From the NCBI GenBank assembly GCA_964019695.1, contig OZ026530.1:42579716-42643715 (forward strand): 64,000 bases of DNA, given 5' to 3'. Below the pieces are notes generated by a model. It was not told the origin of the DNA. It ran no database searches and worked only from the letters and a program-made list of their open reading frames with translations. The position numbers and the translations under genes are program-made. This document shows, piece after piece, positions 44,407-55,765 of this stretch; position 1 is the stretch's first letter; each line of letters starts with the position of its first letter. Source of the stretch: Loripinus fragilis. Lineage: Eukaryota > Mollusca > Bivalvia > Lucinida > Lucinidae.

Positions 44407-45845
44407 AAGGATCATTGACGGTTTGGGCCTAATACGCCTATTTTTCTGATTCCCAGAACGCTGCTTTTGAGCTTCTAGTGTGGTGCATGTAGTATCAGTG
44501 CAACAGGTGAATCTAATGGCAAGAGCTAGCTAGCAAAATATTTTCAAAATTACTACGCACTCGCGAGTTATGGCGGGTAGAAAGGGGAGGGGGTCTGAAA
44601 TTTCATGAAAATAAAAAGTGCTTCAAAAAGTAATTTCTGCCCGTTTTCTTGATTCATTTGGTAGGCATGGTGATATCTATTGAACATACCATATGCAGAG
44701 TATCAACGAATCACGATAATTGGTGAAATTGTTTTATAAACAAAACATGTTTTATAATTAAATTTTTTTTTGGAGATAATTTAGAAATTACCTGTACATT
44801 TTTGACTACATGTACCGTAAATAATACAAAACTGAAAGCTCAACAAAAGAAATAAATATTTTTGAAGGAATGAAAGTGTCCCATTTAGCATTGGAAAGTC
44901 AAACTGATTCCAACTAGATCCCTTGAATATTACTTTTGCTTTGTTGAAAGTGCATAGCATGTTGAATGTATTTAAAGTGTCCTAATATTTGTGGTATACA
45001 TGATGCATGTATATCCCTATATGAGACAATATATTGAACACTAAAGTATTTACCTGTTATAACTCTTTGCGTGCCAGTGGATAATTTTGTCGTCTGCCAA
45101 TAGCCTTTTGCAGACAGTTTGAACCCATATGAAGACCAATAGAATGTCGGTCTTGATCTGGATCCAAACTGTTTGACACTCTGATGGTGGTCCTGGGTGG
45201 TTTATTTTTAAAAACTTAATTTTGAAGAAAGTCAGCAGACGAAAATAAAAACATGAACAATTCCCTAGCATGCAAATAGATAAGTACAGGACGTTTGCAA
45301 AATAATGTGTCATTTAATAGCAGTGAGATTTTTTCTTATAGAAAAATGCATAAAACCTTGCTAATTCTACTTTTAATCTTTAAGTACTTTATATTAAACT
45401 AGCACAGAATACAAAGCAATTTAGGAGGTTGGTTCTAGAGAACTTCATTACTGTCATTCATTTCTTATTTGGTAGTAAAGGCATTTTATGGGCTTAGGCC
45501 CTGGGTTTTTGGGCTGCTGAACATCTTTCCCCCCCGTGTGCCAGCAAGCCATTTCCATACAAAGTGTAAAATATGGTAACACATATGCAGGCAAAAGCTT
45601 CTGCTGGCACACGGGGGGGAATGATATTTTAAAAAATGTTTTCGGATTCCTATATAACTTAATGTAAAACTGATTGTTCTACCCAAAATTTTACATCTTT
45701 GAAGCATTTAATATCGAAAACGGATTTCACAGCCATAAAGTACTCAGGTCAGGGTAGCTTCAAGGCGAAGAAAGGGACGATTGACAAACTTTTATTTTTA
45801 CTGAAAACCATAGGCATTTACCCATAGCAAGTGTCAATGATCCTT
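44407..45845. mobile_element. 1.44-kb insert with AAGGATCATTGAC ends
   Basis: Begins AAGGATCATTGAC (44407-44419) and ends GTCAATGATCCTT (45833-45845), exact 13-base inverted ends. It splits a family D hairpin at its loop. The interior has no transposase. It contains a smaller hairpin element at 45529-45619 and a degenerate hairpin near 45112-45175 (AGACAGTTTGAACCCATATG ... GGATCCAAACTGTTTG). An 87-codon minus-strand frame at 45050-45313 has no motif. Confidence 0.7.
45529..45619. repeat. 91-bp hairpin element
   Basis: Inverted arms CCCCCCGTGTGCCAGCA and TGCTGGCACACGGGGGG, 17 bases exact, enclosing 57 bases. Probably a tiny foldback element nested in the 1.44-kb insert. Confidence 0.8.
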
Positions 45846-45924
45846 TTATCTCTTCCTCAACTCGTTTAATAAATTCAATAAAACAGGAGCATTTAAGACT
45901 TTAATATCTACAATAAAAGGGTCA

Positions 45925-47614
45925 CTTGTAAATTCCTCTATATCTGCAACAAGGGAGCACTCATGTAAGGTCCTCTCTATCTGCAGCAAGAGGAGCACTC
46001 ATGTTTGATCCCTTGCATCTGCAACAAGAGGAGCACTCATGTAGGTTCCTCTACATCTGCAACAATGGGAGCACTCACACAAGATCCTATATATCTGCAA
46101 CAAGGGGAGCACTCATATAAGATCCTTTTTACCTGCAACAAGGGGAGCACTCATGTAAGACCCTCTATATCTACCACAAGAGGAGCACTCATGTAAGATA
46201 CTCTATATCTGCAACAAGGGGAGCATTTATGTAAGATCCTCTATATCTGCAACAAGGGGAGCACTCATGTAAGATCCTCTATATTTGCAACACGGAGAGC
46301 ACTCATGTAAGATCCTCTATATCTGCAACAAGTGGGGAACACATGTAAGATCGTCTATATCTGCAATAAGGGGAGCACTCATGTAAAATACGCTATATCT
46401 GCAAAAAGGGGGGTACTGATGTAAGATCCTCTTTATCCTTAACAAGGGGAGCACTCATGTCAGATCCTCTATATCTGCAACAAGGAGAGCACTCAGATAA
46501 GATCCTCTATATATATAGCAAGGGGCGCACTCATGTTAGATCTTTTATATATACAACAAGGGGAGCACTCATGTAGGAACCTCTCTATCTGTAACAATGG
46601 GAGCACTCATGTTAGATCATCTATATCTGCAACAAGGAGAGCACTTATGTAAGATCCTCTATATCTGCAACAAGGCGCGAACTCATGTAGGATCCTCTTT
46701 ATCTGCAACAAGGGTGGCACTAATGTAAGATCTTCTGTATCTGCAACAAGAGGGGCTTGCATGTAAGATCCTATATATTTGCAATAAGAGGAGCACTCAT
46801 GTAAGATCCTCTCTATCTGCAACAAGAGGACCACTCATGTAAGATCCTCTATACCTGCAACAAGAGAAGCACTCACGTAAGACCCTGTATATCTGCAACA
46901 AGACGAGCACTCATGTAAGATCCTCTATATCTGCAACAAGAAGATCACTCATGGAATATTCACTATATCTGCAACAAGTGGAGCACTCATATAAGATCTT
47001 CTTCATCTGCATCGAGAGGAGCACTCATATAAGTTCCTCTATATATGCAACAAGGAGAGCATTTATGTAAGTTCCTCTATATCTGAAACACGGAGAGCAC
47101 TCATGTAAGATCCTCTATATCTGCAGCAAAGGGGGCACTCATGTAAGTTCCTCTATATCTGCAACAAGGGGAGCACTCATGTAAGGTCCTCTATATCTGC
47201 AACAAGGGGAGCACTCATGTAAGGTCCTCTATATCAGCAACAAGGAAAACACTCATGTAAGATCCTCTATATATGCATCAAGAGTAGAACCCATGTAAAT
47301 TTTATCTATCTCTGCAACAAGGAGAACACTCTTGTAAGATCCTCTATATGTGCAACAAGGAGAGCACTCATGTAAGATCCTCTATATGTGCAACAGGGAG
47401 AGCACTCATGTAAGACCCTCTATATCTGCAACAAGGGGGCACTCATGTAAGATCCTCTATATCTGCTACAAGAGGAGCACTCATGTAAGATCCTCTATAT
47501 CTGCAACAAGGGGGCACTCATGTAAGATCCTCTATATCTGCAACAAGGGGGCACTCATGTAAGATCCTCTAGATCTTCAACAAGGAGAGTACTCATGTAA
47601 GATTCTCTATATGG
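45925..47614. repeat. 38-39-bp minisatellite, about 43 units
   Basis: Consensus unit ATCTGCAACAAGGGGAGCAC + TCATGTAAGATCCTCTAT, with frequent GAGG, GGGGG and GAGA variants. Units drift between 37 and 39 bases. The GAGCACTCATGTAAGATCCT + CTAT part is the same as the inner end of a family D arm (41165-41191), and the array starts right after such an end (45846-45900). Long open frames through the array repeat a 13-residue motif because 39 is divisible by three; they are not genes. Confidence 0.95.
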
Positions 47615-47851
47615 ACTGCACCTTGCTTGAGCCTAGCGATCAACTTTAATAAAGGTTACCACAATATGATGATACGTCACGGAAGGTCATGCAGTATATT
47701 GGAAAAAGAAGAAGAAACAGTGTTGATCCCGAGGAGCAGCCAAGTTGGGGTCAAGTATTTTCGTTGAAAAAGTTGAAAATAATCAGCAGACGTGAAATGA
47801 CGTGAAGCTGTGATAAGTAGCTGAGAGTTGCTTTTTAATAGTTTGATATTG

Positions 47852-48394
47852 CTTGACTTTTCGCTTACTGTAAAGGCGGCGCCTCATGAATGCGTAATTA
47901 GGACTAGTCAACCTTAGACATAGGTAAAAGCTGAAAAGGAGGCGTGGTTTTATTCAAAGGTAACTGTATCATCTTGTGCCACGACCTCATTCATTATTTA
48001 GTCCTTAAAACGCCAGCATAATAACTGCATCTGAAAATGTCTATTTAACATAGGCAGGGAGGCAAACATTTTGGACCCAGATCAGACTGCTCCTACAGGA
48101 GCAGTCTGATCTGGGTTCACACTGTTTATGTATGAGGCTTCAAATAGTTTAGTAGACGACAAAAACAAACATTTTGTGATTATGCGCTTTAAGGGTTAAT
48201 AAATGTGAGTTCAGTGTGTATACGGTTAGGATTTTCATGAAATGCACGCACGTTTGCGCGGCTCAAAAAGCTTAATAACTATTTACCAAATTATAAATAG
48301 AACCTGATTTCCCTTCCTTAGCAGATGAAATAGCCGAAGAACACCCAGATATGAATATTAAAGTTGCCGCCTTTACAGTAAGCGAAAAGTGAAG
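47852..48394. mobile_element. MITE family A, copy 3
   Basis: Ends CTTGACTTTTCGCTTACTGT / ACAGTAAGCGAAAAGTGAAG. Same interior as copies 2 and 4, with the central hairpin at 48071-48120 (one mismatch at each outer end). It lacks the 45-base internal duplication of copy 2. The gap 47615-47851 shows no feature. Confidence 0.9.
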
Positions 48395-48789
48395 TAATAC
48401 TAAACATGTACACTGACCCATAATGACAACTTTTTATAGTATTCAAACGGTTATATTTTGTTGATAAATTTACGTGTATGTGTGTGGTTATTTGATTCTG
48501 TCATTGAATCTTCAATGCCTTATTGATGTCGCTACGAAAAATTATTGGATGAAAATCAGAAATTACATAATTTTTGTGGATACTTCAGTTCAGAGGGGTC
48601 TAAATACAAATTTCTAAAAACATAAAACAGTCATATACATGTAGCATTTGCAGACTGCGTATTTTTAAATGATGTTAATAAAGATCATCAGTAACCAGTA
48701 TGACCTCAATTTTTACGAATAAATAGCAGAAAACGTCGCCTCATTGAGTTTACGTAACGTTGTATGGACACGTTAGGGATACGTTTGTC
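48395..48789. other. no recognised feature
   Basis: AT-rich spacer between MITE A copy 3 and the Tc1 relic. Confidence 0.4.
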
Positions 48790-49321
48790 ATTCTTACAGA
48801 AGTGCATACACTGTTTTCAAGTCATTTATCGTATTCATTTGAGGATTGGGTCTGACCCTCCAACCAAATTCTTTCCATACGTGTTCTACGGTGTTCATGA
48901 CCGGCGATAAAGCAGGCCAAGGCAAGACGCTGACAATATTTACAGCATAGTAATTTACGAGTTGTGTGGGGCGTTGCTTTTTCATGCTGGAAAATGCCAG
49001 GTCCGTTGTTTTGCGTGAAATGATTAATGATTGTATGTTCGTGAACCCCGTAAACGCCGAGCAATAATGGTTGCTGGTAAAAAACGATCACATGGATGAG
49101 TTAACGTGTTAACGTAATAAGGACGTAACGTTGTCACACGTGTGCAACCAGGTCTTGCATGAACTCTGACAGACCAAGTAATGTTGTACCGGTTCACAAG
49201 ATTATGAATAGTATGTCTAGAGCAGCCAAAAATTATGCGCGATATTAAATACCGTAGAACCAGTCTTGAGCACACCAATGGCTTGGTCTCTTTGATCTTT
49301 CGACAGACGCACAATCACTAA
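48790..49321 (-). pseudogene. Tc1-like transposase pseudogene
   Basis: Minus strand. The N-terminal part reads LSKDQRDQAIGVL, then (after a one-base insertion in a T run near 49230) GCSRHTIHNLVNRYNIT, ARPGCTRVTTLR and THPCDRFLPATIIARRLRG. This is the paired-like helix-turn-helix and linker region of Tc1-type transposases. It then passes directly to NNGPGIFQHEKATPHTTRKL, VNIVSVLPWPALSPVMNTVE and HVWKEFG. That is the catalytic end, with the final acidic residue (TVEHVW) present and the second one changed (HDNARPH-type motif reads HEKATPH). The segment holding the first catalytic Asp is deleted. At least two frame changes are needed, so it is dead. Related elements cut and paste at TA sites. Confidence 0.85.
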
Positions 49322-49353
49322 ATGCAAGCGTTTTGTTACAATAAATTACTGTC

Positions 49354-49569
49354 CTGCCAGCCAAGAGTGACAGTGACGTCATGTTTTGTTTACAAAGCTT
49401 TAATGGACTTATGATCGATCGATCACTTGTGTATTAATCCTATCCGCAGGATAGGATTAATACACAAGTAATCGCTCGATTCGCGTTAGCTCAAGTGAAA
49501 TGTACACGTTAGTGTTTTACTTAGCAAGTGTAAACAAGTATTACGTCACCGTCACTCTTGGTTGGCACT
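49354..49569. mobile_element. 216-bp foldback MITE
   Basis: Ends TGCCAGCCAAGAGTGACAGT / ACCGTCACTCTTGGTTGGCA are inverted. The centre is a palindrome with 21-base exact arms (ACTTGTGTATTAATCCTATCC and its complement) around GCA. It lies 33 bases beyond the 5' end of the Tc1 relic and might be a Tc1-related terminus, but no shared sequence proves this. Confidence 0.8.
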
Positions 49570-49914
49570 ATAGTAACTGTTTATTATCAGTACGCAGCAG
49601 CAAATGTTTTCTTGTCGCTTTAAAACATGTCAGTGAAGCACCTGTTCCTGAGCACGTGCAATGTAAGGAATACGATTTTCAGGTTCAGACGCTTGAATAG
49701 ACCTGGGATTTGAATAAATAATGCATTATCGTTATCCGCGACGAAATCTCGATAAGCATATAGATATACAAAGTTAAACTGGCACTCATTAATCTTCGGC
49801 ATCATTCGGTCACGTTCGGTACATCTTTCGGTCACGTTCGGTGTGTATTAGCTATTTTAATTGATTAATGTATGGAACAAGTATCTTTTAGCAAGGTGAT
49901 CTGACAATGCAGGC

Positions 49915-49978
49915 AGTGGTGTAGTGGTAAGACGATTAACTCATGTTTCGGATTGCGAGGGTTCAATTCCCACTGGGT
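49915..49978 (+). other. tRNA-like segment with A and B boxes
   Basis: GCAGTGGTGTAGTGGTAAGA and GGTTCAATTCC, both good polymerase III box matches, followed by CCACTGGG. The anticodon arm does not pair well and there is no seven-base acceptor stem. Sister copy at 7990-8056 (minus). Confidence 0.6.
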
Positions 49979-50054
49979 ATAATTATTTTTGGCATCATTT
50001 TTAAATTTATATAGGCCTACTTTTTGAGTTATGATCATATTGTTTCTTGTTGAA

Positions 50055-50410
50055 TTTTGATGTATAGTTGACTTGATGTCTGTTTTCAAGACTGATAAGA
50101 GATTATTTATGGTCGGAAGCTGGTGGCGGTGGATGTAAAATTTCTGCACATTGTTTCTGATAACAACCTCATCAAGGGCGTGCACAGGTTTGTATTGTCC
50201 CCGTTACGATCGTTGTGGCCACGAAAGTGTACCGGTTTCTCAAAGTTCTTTTCGTACTCGGAAAACGGTTCTTCTGCGGACCCCAGTTGCTTGAAAAGTA
50301 TGTTGAATATATGATGAACTGTCCCGCCTTGAGTGTTTCTCGAAATAGTTTGAAACATTAGCTACGAGAAATTCGTCTTAAGATTTTAAATGTTTTAAAG
50401 ATTTCTCAGT
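50055..50410 (-). pseudogene. transposase-like helix-turn-helix relic, second copy
   Basis: Sister of 7548-7909, on the minus strand. This copy keeps the reading frame across the site where the 7.6-kb copy lost one base, giving RRDSSSYIQHTFQATG, then RRTVFRVRKEL. Two stops follow (after RKEL and after PQRS), then the conserved HALDEVVIRNNVQKFYIHRH and QLPTINNLLSVLKTDI. Its start ATG is lost (AAGACG replaces ATGATA). It points outward toward the left end of the 5.8-kb element. Comparing the two copies shows which changes are private decay. Confidence 0.6.
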
Positions 50411-51214
50411 AGACGTCTTAGTTCCTACATGTAACTAATATAGTGCTTTAAAATGAATTCTATTACATTTACTTTTACACACAATAGTGCTGCAGCAGAG
50501 GTCACCAAAAGTGACATGTACCCATCCTGGAAGGGTAACAAGTAGCAGCATACATCATTTTAAAGCTAAGAGTGTGCTGAGTTCAGAACTGCATGATGCC
50601 ACTTTCAGAATTTTGTGCGAAAAAAATTACGGCCCTTTAAACATGTGTACCGTCATCATAGCTCAGAAAGGAATGATGATTTCTTTTTATGACAAGAAGG
50701 ATACATACTGTATAAAATTCATGTTATTAGGTTGTATATGAGCCAATAGTTAATATTAATTTTGTTTGCATTTGATATGCTACTTACGCACATTGACAAC
50801 TATAATTAAAAGGTCATTGAGTGCAAAAGTCGCGAAAACCAATGATTTTTACAAATAGTCACGTTTATTGCATTTGATCTACATGTATATTTTCAAATCA
50901 TAAAAAGGAGTTTTTACTTGCAATATAAAGTAAATAGAAATGCATTTAATGTAGCAATTAATCCAATTATAATGTTCCCCCAACAGTTTATAGCAGTTAT
51001 AATACAACTCTGAAGGGAATGCAAACGTGCATAAATGTACTTGTTCAATTTTATACGTCTGCATATTTTGATATGGGTTTATTAACGAAAGCTTTAGAAA
51101 TCACTTGGGCTAAACCTATGTACATATTATTCTATATACATATCTTTCTATGTGAAGGTTTTGCTAGCATTGGATACCTTCATGGTAAGGCGAGACTCGG
51201 AGAACTGTTATTTA

Positions 51215-51430
51215 AATTTGAGTTTGTGATTGTGGTATATCCTGATCAAACTCGCTTACTTTTTTGATGTCTCTGCTGTTGACAGTGTAAAACAAAAGTT
51301 GTCTGAAAAAGAGTGTGACAAAACTTTACGAGCTTTGTCATGAGTCAGTTATCATGCCTTGCCTCTTCCTCACCGTGCTGTTGGGGTGGGGTGAGTGGCA
51401 GTTCCTGGTCGTAATCACTTACTTTTTTAA
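51215..51430 (+). repeat. family R 3' end words, repeated
   Basis: TTTGTGATTGTGGTATATCC + TGATCAAACTCGCTTAC (51220) and GTGGCAGTTCCTGGTCGTAA + TCACTTAC (51392) match the closing words of family R at 15700-15735; a further copy is at 19294-19330. Weak similarity. The stretch 51431-52750 shows no supported feature. Confidence 0.4.
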
Positions 51431-52754
51431 CTAACATTTTCTATACAGTTCTTGAAAGTGGTGCTGCACGAACAAAAGAACTTTCTCTGATGATGTCCAG
51501 TGTCATTTGCATGAGTTCTAAGAGGAATCCTGACTATGAATCAGACACAGAAATGAACATATAACTGTAATTAACTAGTACTATCTGGTCGTTTTTGTGA
51601 AGTTGTACAGATAAACCTGCTATCAGAGTTCAGGTAAAAGGGAATACCTATTTCTCCAACATTATTACTTTTGGAATGACTCGCTGGAGATGGTATTGCT
51701 GACTTTTAAACTAGTCCTCTCCTCATCTAGGCTTTGTCTTTGAGATGTGCATCAGTTTGCAAAGGCGGAACTATTCCATCTGATGTTTACTAGCAACATA
51801 TATGTATATCATATCAAATCCTCCAAATGCAGTACATTCATGAAGAGGTTATTAATGGTTTCCATGAAGGCTAATGTACTATAAAAATGTCAGAGGACAA
51901 GTGTCTATTCTGCCTGGATTGTCTGTGTGGTCTAAGCAACAGAGTACAAAGTTTTAATAGAACCTAAAGGAATCACGGGACTAACCTTAAAACGCAATTC
52001 ATTGACTAGGTCACGTGGTTCCTGAGCCAAGCCTGTGACTGCAAAGTACTTAATGATGTTCCACAAATATGTATGTCGAAGTGCATGTACATGATAGGTA
52101 AACCAAACCAGAGTTGACCACATCATTCTGATACAAAAGCACTAATATGATTCTGTTGTAAAAATAATTTATATGTTTGACAGTTGATTCATTGATCCAC
52201 ATTTGACCCCACAGAGACCACGCCTCACACTTCTAACGGATTTTGCAACATGCATTATATCATCCAGGCTTTCTTGGTGCCTTAGACACAGGAAGTGAGG
52301 AAATGATTCATGAAGGAAGGATTTATAAAGCTTGATGGACAAGACAAACCTCAGAAGAAATTCTATGAACCCAAGCAAAAGGCCAACAATAAGACACTGA
52401 CAGACATGCCAAAGATACAGCAGTGTAGTCATGAATGATTAGGTGATGCGTCTGTGTTTGTAATCAGCTTGCTCTTTCAAGGAGGTATCTTGTCTTTTGA
52501 GAATGCACAAGGAGTCTTAAAATATTTTCAAAAACTATGGCTCGAATCAATGACCAGATTTCATCCATTAACTCAAAAGCATATCTGAAGGCAATGTAGC
52601 ATTATTGAGAAAACAGAACGCATCATCTTTGATGCTACAGCGTTGATACAAAGCTACCAATACTGTCTAAAACGGCTAAAGTAACATCTGTAGCCATAGT
52701 TGAACAGTTCCGTGTCTACGTACTTTAGGTCAGTTGCATCTATTAGTCCGTTTC

Positions 52755-53370
52755 ACAGATACACATTGTATTTGACATGTATAGGGAGAATAGTGTGAAT
52801 ACGCTAGTATGCCAAAAAAGAGGCAACACCACAATGGGACATAAAATGCTTCTACAAGCAGACATGAAAGTACTCAAAGAAAAGAGGATATTATTATCCG
52901 GAGGCAAAACTAAGGACTACCTTGTAGCTTATTACACCGACACTGATAAAAGCCAGTTGAATAGAAACATACAATCTTCATCAGTGGTGTACTGAAGGAC
53001 AGAGCCATCAAAGCGACCAAAGATGAGCATATGGACATCTCAGAGCTACGAGAAAAAGCGAACACAAGGCCGTATACATGCCTCAGTTGCTGCAAAATGT
53101 CCCAGTACAGATTTTCTTTTTCTTATTGTCACTTCCTCATCATAGATAAAAAAGAAGCTACAAATGAGATCTTTCTTACATGTCGAATTGGCATATACTG
53201 TTGCTATGAGACGTTATATCCCTGTTAACATCTTATTCAACATAAGAACAACACACAAGACTGATCATAAATGCTATCTGGCTGGATGGGATATAGGCAG
53301 TACTTTCTTTGGGGTTGGTAAGAAGTCCGTTTTCAAACGCATGATTCAAGGTGCGCTGAAATTTTAGGGA
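52755..53370 (+). pseudogene. decayed ORF with GCDTTS-like motif (GWDIGS)
   Basis: The + strand keeps two frames of about 70 codons. The first (from 52764) reads IVFDMYRENSVNT, then a Lys-rich stretch GKTKDYLVAYYTDTDKSQLN. The second (to 53367) reads YLAGWDIGSTFFGVGKKSVF and then KRMIQGALK. VFDxY at the front and (S)GCDTTSxFxGxGKKSVFK near the end are the two motifs I associate with a large family of repeated, uncharacterised invertebrate ORFs. Here the second is altered to GWDIGS, so the key Cys and Asp positions are changed or shifted. Multiple stops and indels lie between. It is a dead copy in the core of the 5.8-kb element. Function of the family is unknown to me; the Asp-rich pattern is compatible with a PIN/FEN-like nuclease fold, which is speculation. 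Confidence 0.5.
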
Positions 53371-54159
53371 CTAAAATATCTTGGTCATGGGCCTTTATTA
53401 AACTGTCAAAAGTTAACTTGCACTCAGTCTGTTGGAGCAATACATGAAAAACTAGACCCTACATCCCTAAACGAGGTAAGCTTAGCAAAGGCAGCGACAA
53501 AAGTCCTATCGACAAATAACAGTTTCCATATGCATATTCTACATTCTACCTGCCCACCCAACAAAATGAATTTGGATAAAAGATAGTTGAATACAATAAT
53601 GACACACTTACTGTATGCGTCCTCCGATGTTGAACCATTCAACAGCTGCGAGAACAGTATCTGTGACTGCACATTAACTGCACATTATACATGTTTTCAC
53701 AATGACCAACTATGTGCACTAACCTAACAACCTAACCTATGAACGCAAAATAGCAGCTCCATGAAAACACATTAATTTTTGTACGTTATCCATGCAAAAC
53801 ACAAGTTATTCGGAATAGAGAATGTCATGTGCTTTAACATCACTCTTTGACAGATGGAAGAATAAATACACTACACTTTTATTGCGAGGCATTTTAGACC
53901 AATTTGACTGTAAATATCTTTGGTGAAGAATTCATTTTCATGGTCTTTATGAATTCCACTTTGTCTTAAACAAGTAATGGTGTCTCACATGCATGCTAGT
54001 CATTAAAGAGTATGATAGACACAGCTGAGCAATACTAGCTTCATCCTGTTTTGATATTGATAAAACGTTATACTAAACCAACATGACATTAGTTCTTAGT
54101 GAACGTTGTGTCACACCTGCTCGAGTAAAGTCATATATATATGTCTGCCACAGTCGAAA

Positions 54160-54720
54160 TACTGGAACGTAAAAAGTAGGTCAATGTCACAAAGCAAGGT
54201 TAAAGAGAATGCGAGGACAATAACTACACAGCAGTGAGTTTGTTACCTGCGCATCCTGCAACTTTTGCGCATCATTTTGTCTCTGGGATGCAAAGTTTTT
54301 ATTTCGCCGAGTCCGAGGATGCAATAGTATTGCAGGCTTGTCATTAAAAAAAGTATTCTGGACTCGTAAGTTTGTAGTTGGACTCGTTGATAAGGGAAAC
54401 AGCGAGTCCTAGGACCCATGAGCCAAAAAATGTAAATGAATCACTGTATACAAGGTTTGACACTCTCAACTATCACTTCTGCAGAGAATTCACTTTAATG
54501 TAAATTTTTCATGGACGGACGTAAATTTATATCAAAGTCACTGGAGCGTAAAAAGTAGGTCAAGATCAGCAGGTCTCACTGTATGCTCAAAGAATATGCA
54601 GAGGACAGTTACTATGCAATGTTTAATAACAGTTATCATTGCTGCAGAGAAATTCACTTAAATGTAAATTGTTGACGGACGGATGACTGACGCGAATTTG
54701 AACTCCTATGTAACACCCTG
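54160..54720. repeat. two diverged tandem units, one interrupted
   Basis: CTGGAACGTAAAAAGTAGGT-CAATG (54165) and CTGGAGCGTAAAAAGTAGGT-CAAGA (54541) begin related units. Both continue with a GAATRYGAGGACA block, CAGAG-AATTCACTT-AATGTAAATT and TGACGGACGGA (or CATGGACGGACG). The first unit is interrupted by about 200 bases around 54250-54460 that contain repeated GGACTCGT words. Confidence 0.55.
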
Positions 54721-55320
54721 TTTAAAAAAAAGCCACCTCTTGCTACAAGCAAGTGTGACAAAAATAATAAAAATAGTATAGATTAAATATTAACAATTTC
54801 TAACAGTAAAAATCCTTACAAAATCGAACAGGATTACATGCAGTTGCATCCAGATTAATGTTACGTCAATGTCATAGGTTTTCGTGACTTTTGTACTCAA
54901 TGACCTCATAAAATGTTGAAAACCAGACTGGATATTGTCATTCAATATCTATAATTATATTTATTCATGTTCCACTCCAAAATTTACAAGAAATAGATTT
55001 TTATGTGCATATATGAGGATAATACCTCCTTGGGAAGTACACAGAAAACGAATACTAACAATTTAGGGTATATACTTTTGAAGGGCCGTAAAAAATTTCG
55101 CACAAAATTTTGGAAGTGGCATCATGCAGTTTTGAAATGAGCAGACTCTAAGCTTTAATTTGGTATATAGTAATACTTGTTACCCTGCTGGTATGGGCAC
55201 CTCTAAAATTAGGCTACTTTTTGCCACATTGCTGCAACACTACAAGTCTTGTAAAAGTCGTGCAAGTCATGATTTATGATAAAAATGAAAATATTTTTTT
55301 TTCTAAAAAAATATTGTATG

Positions 55321-55385
55321 TCGTGAGACTCGAACCCACGATCTCAACCTTGACAGCTACAAGCTCTATCCAAATGGCTAAGCGG
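55321..55385 (-). other. tRNA-like segment with A and B boxes
   Basis: Minus strand: GCTTAGCCATTTGGATAGAG, then GTGGGTTCGAGTCTCAC, a good B box with a five-base stem. Sister of 7347-7412. It is part of the right arm of the 5.8-kb element and is not a functional tRNA by cloverleaf inspection. Confidence 0.6.
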
Positions 55386-55765
55386 GACAGTGATGGATAC
55401 AGGATTAGAAAATCTGAAGATCTGAAATCAATACTTTTCAATATGTTTGCAAATCTAAAATTAGTTTTACGGAGCTATACGAGTTTATACGGCATATTCA
55501 TGAGTGCAAGTTTAACTTTGTATATCTATACGACATGTTGTGTAGTAACAAAACAGTTACTCAAAGAAATAAAATGTTAAGTTTTCATTTGGGTCAATGT
55601 ATGTGCATATTGTGTATTCATTTTAATGATATGAAATAATTGATATATTACTTACGACGACATTCATACACTCCATTCACATCAGTAGGTGTCTGCCCCG
55701 CTGGACACTATAAATATAAAATCCTTTTTTCAACATATACTTTTAGCTTAAGATAAAGATATATG

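Larger units (their letters stand above)
49757..55531. mobile_element. 5.8-kb element with long inverted arms enclosing a GCDTTS-family relic
   Basis: Left arm 49757-50850 and right arm 54888-55531 are inverted relative to each other. Shared parts are the outer 35 bases (TATAGATATACAAAGTTAAA, CTGGCACTCAT), a 150-base block (GCATGATGCCACTT, TTTTGTGCGAAA, TTACGGCCCTT; 50480-50640 against 55080-55250) and the inner AGGTCATTGAGT, CAAAAGTCRCGAAAACC. The left arm additionally holds a tRNA-like segment and a transposase-like HTH relic. The right arm holds another tRNA-like segment. The 4-kb core contains a decayed GCDTTS-type ORF. The 1-kb element at 7203-8209 is an internal-deletion derivative. Confidence 0.65.

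Noticed and set aside
46005..47562. Open frames with repeating HVRSSISATRG-type peptides as repeat proteins
   Set aside because: The 39-base unit keeps frame by chance (13 codons); both strands show such frames, starts fall mid-unit and unit length drifts.
45925..47614. CRISPR-like array of ~38-bp repeats
   Set aside because: Units follow each other directly with no unique spacers, and units themselves vary; it is a minisatellite in a eukaryotic genome.
49915..49978. A functional tRNA gene
   Set aside because: Strong B box, but the acceptor and anticodon stems do not pair and the same module occurs inside another copy of the element.
55221..55580. A 119-residue protein starting in the right arm of the 5.8-kb element
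   Set aside because: The frame crosses an antisense tRNA-like segment and ends in the terminal inverted repeat; similarity to a 66-residue frame at 7212-7412 reflects shared element DNA.
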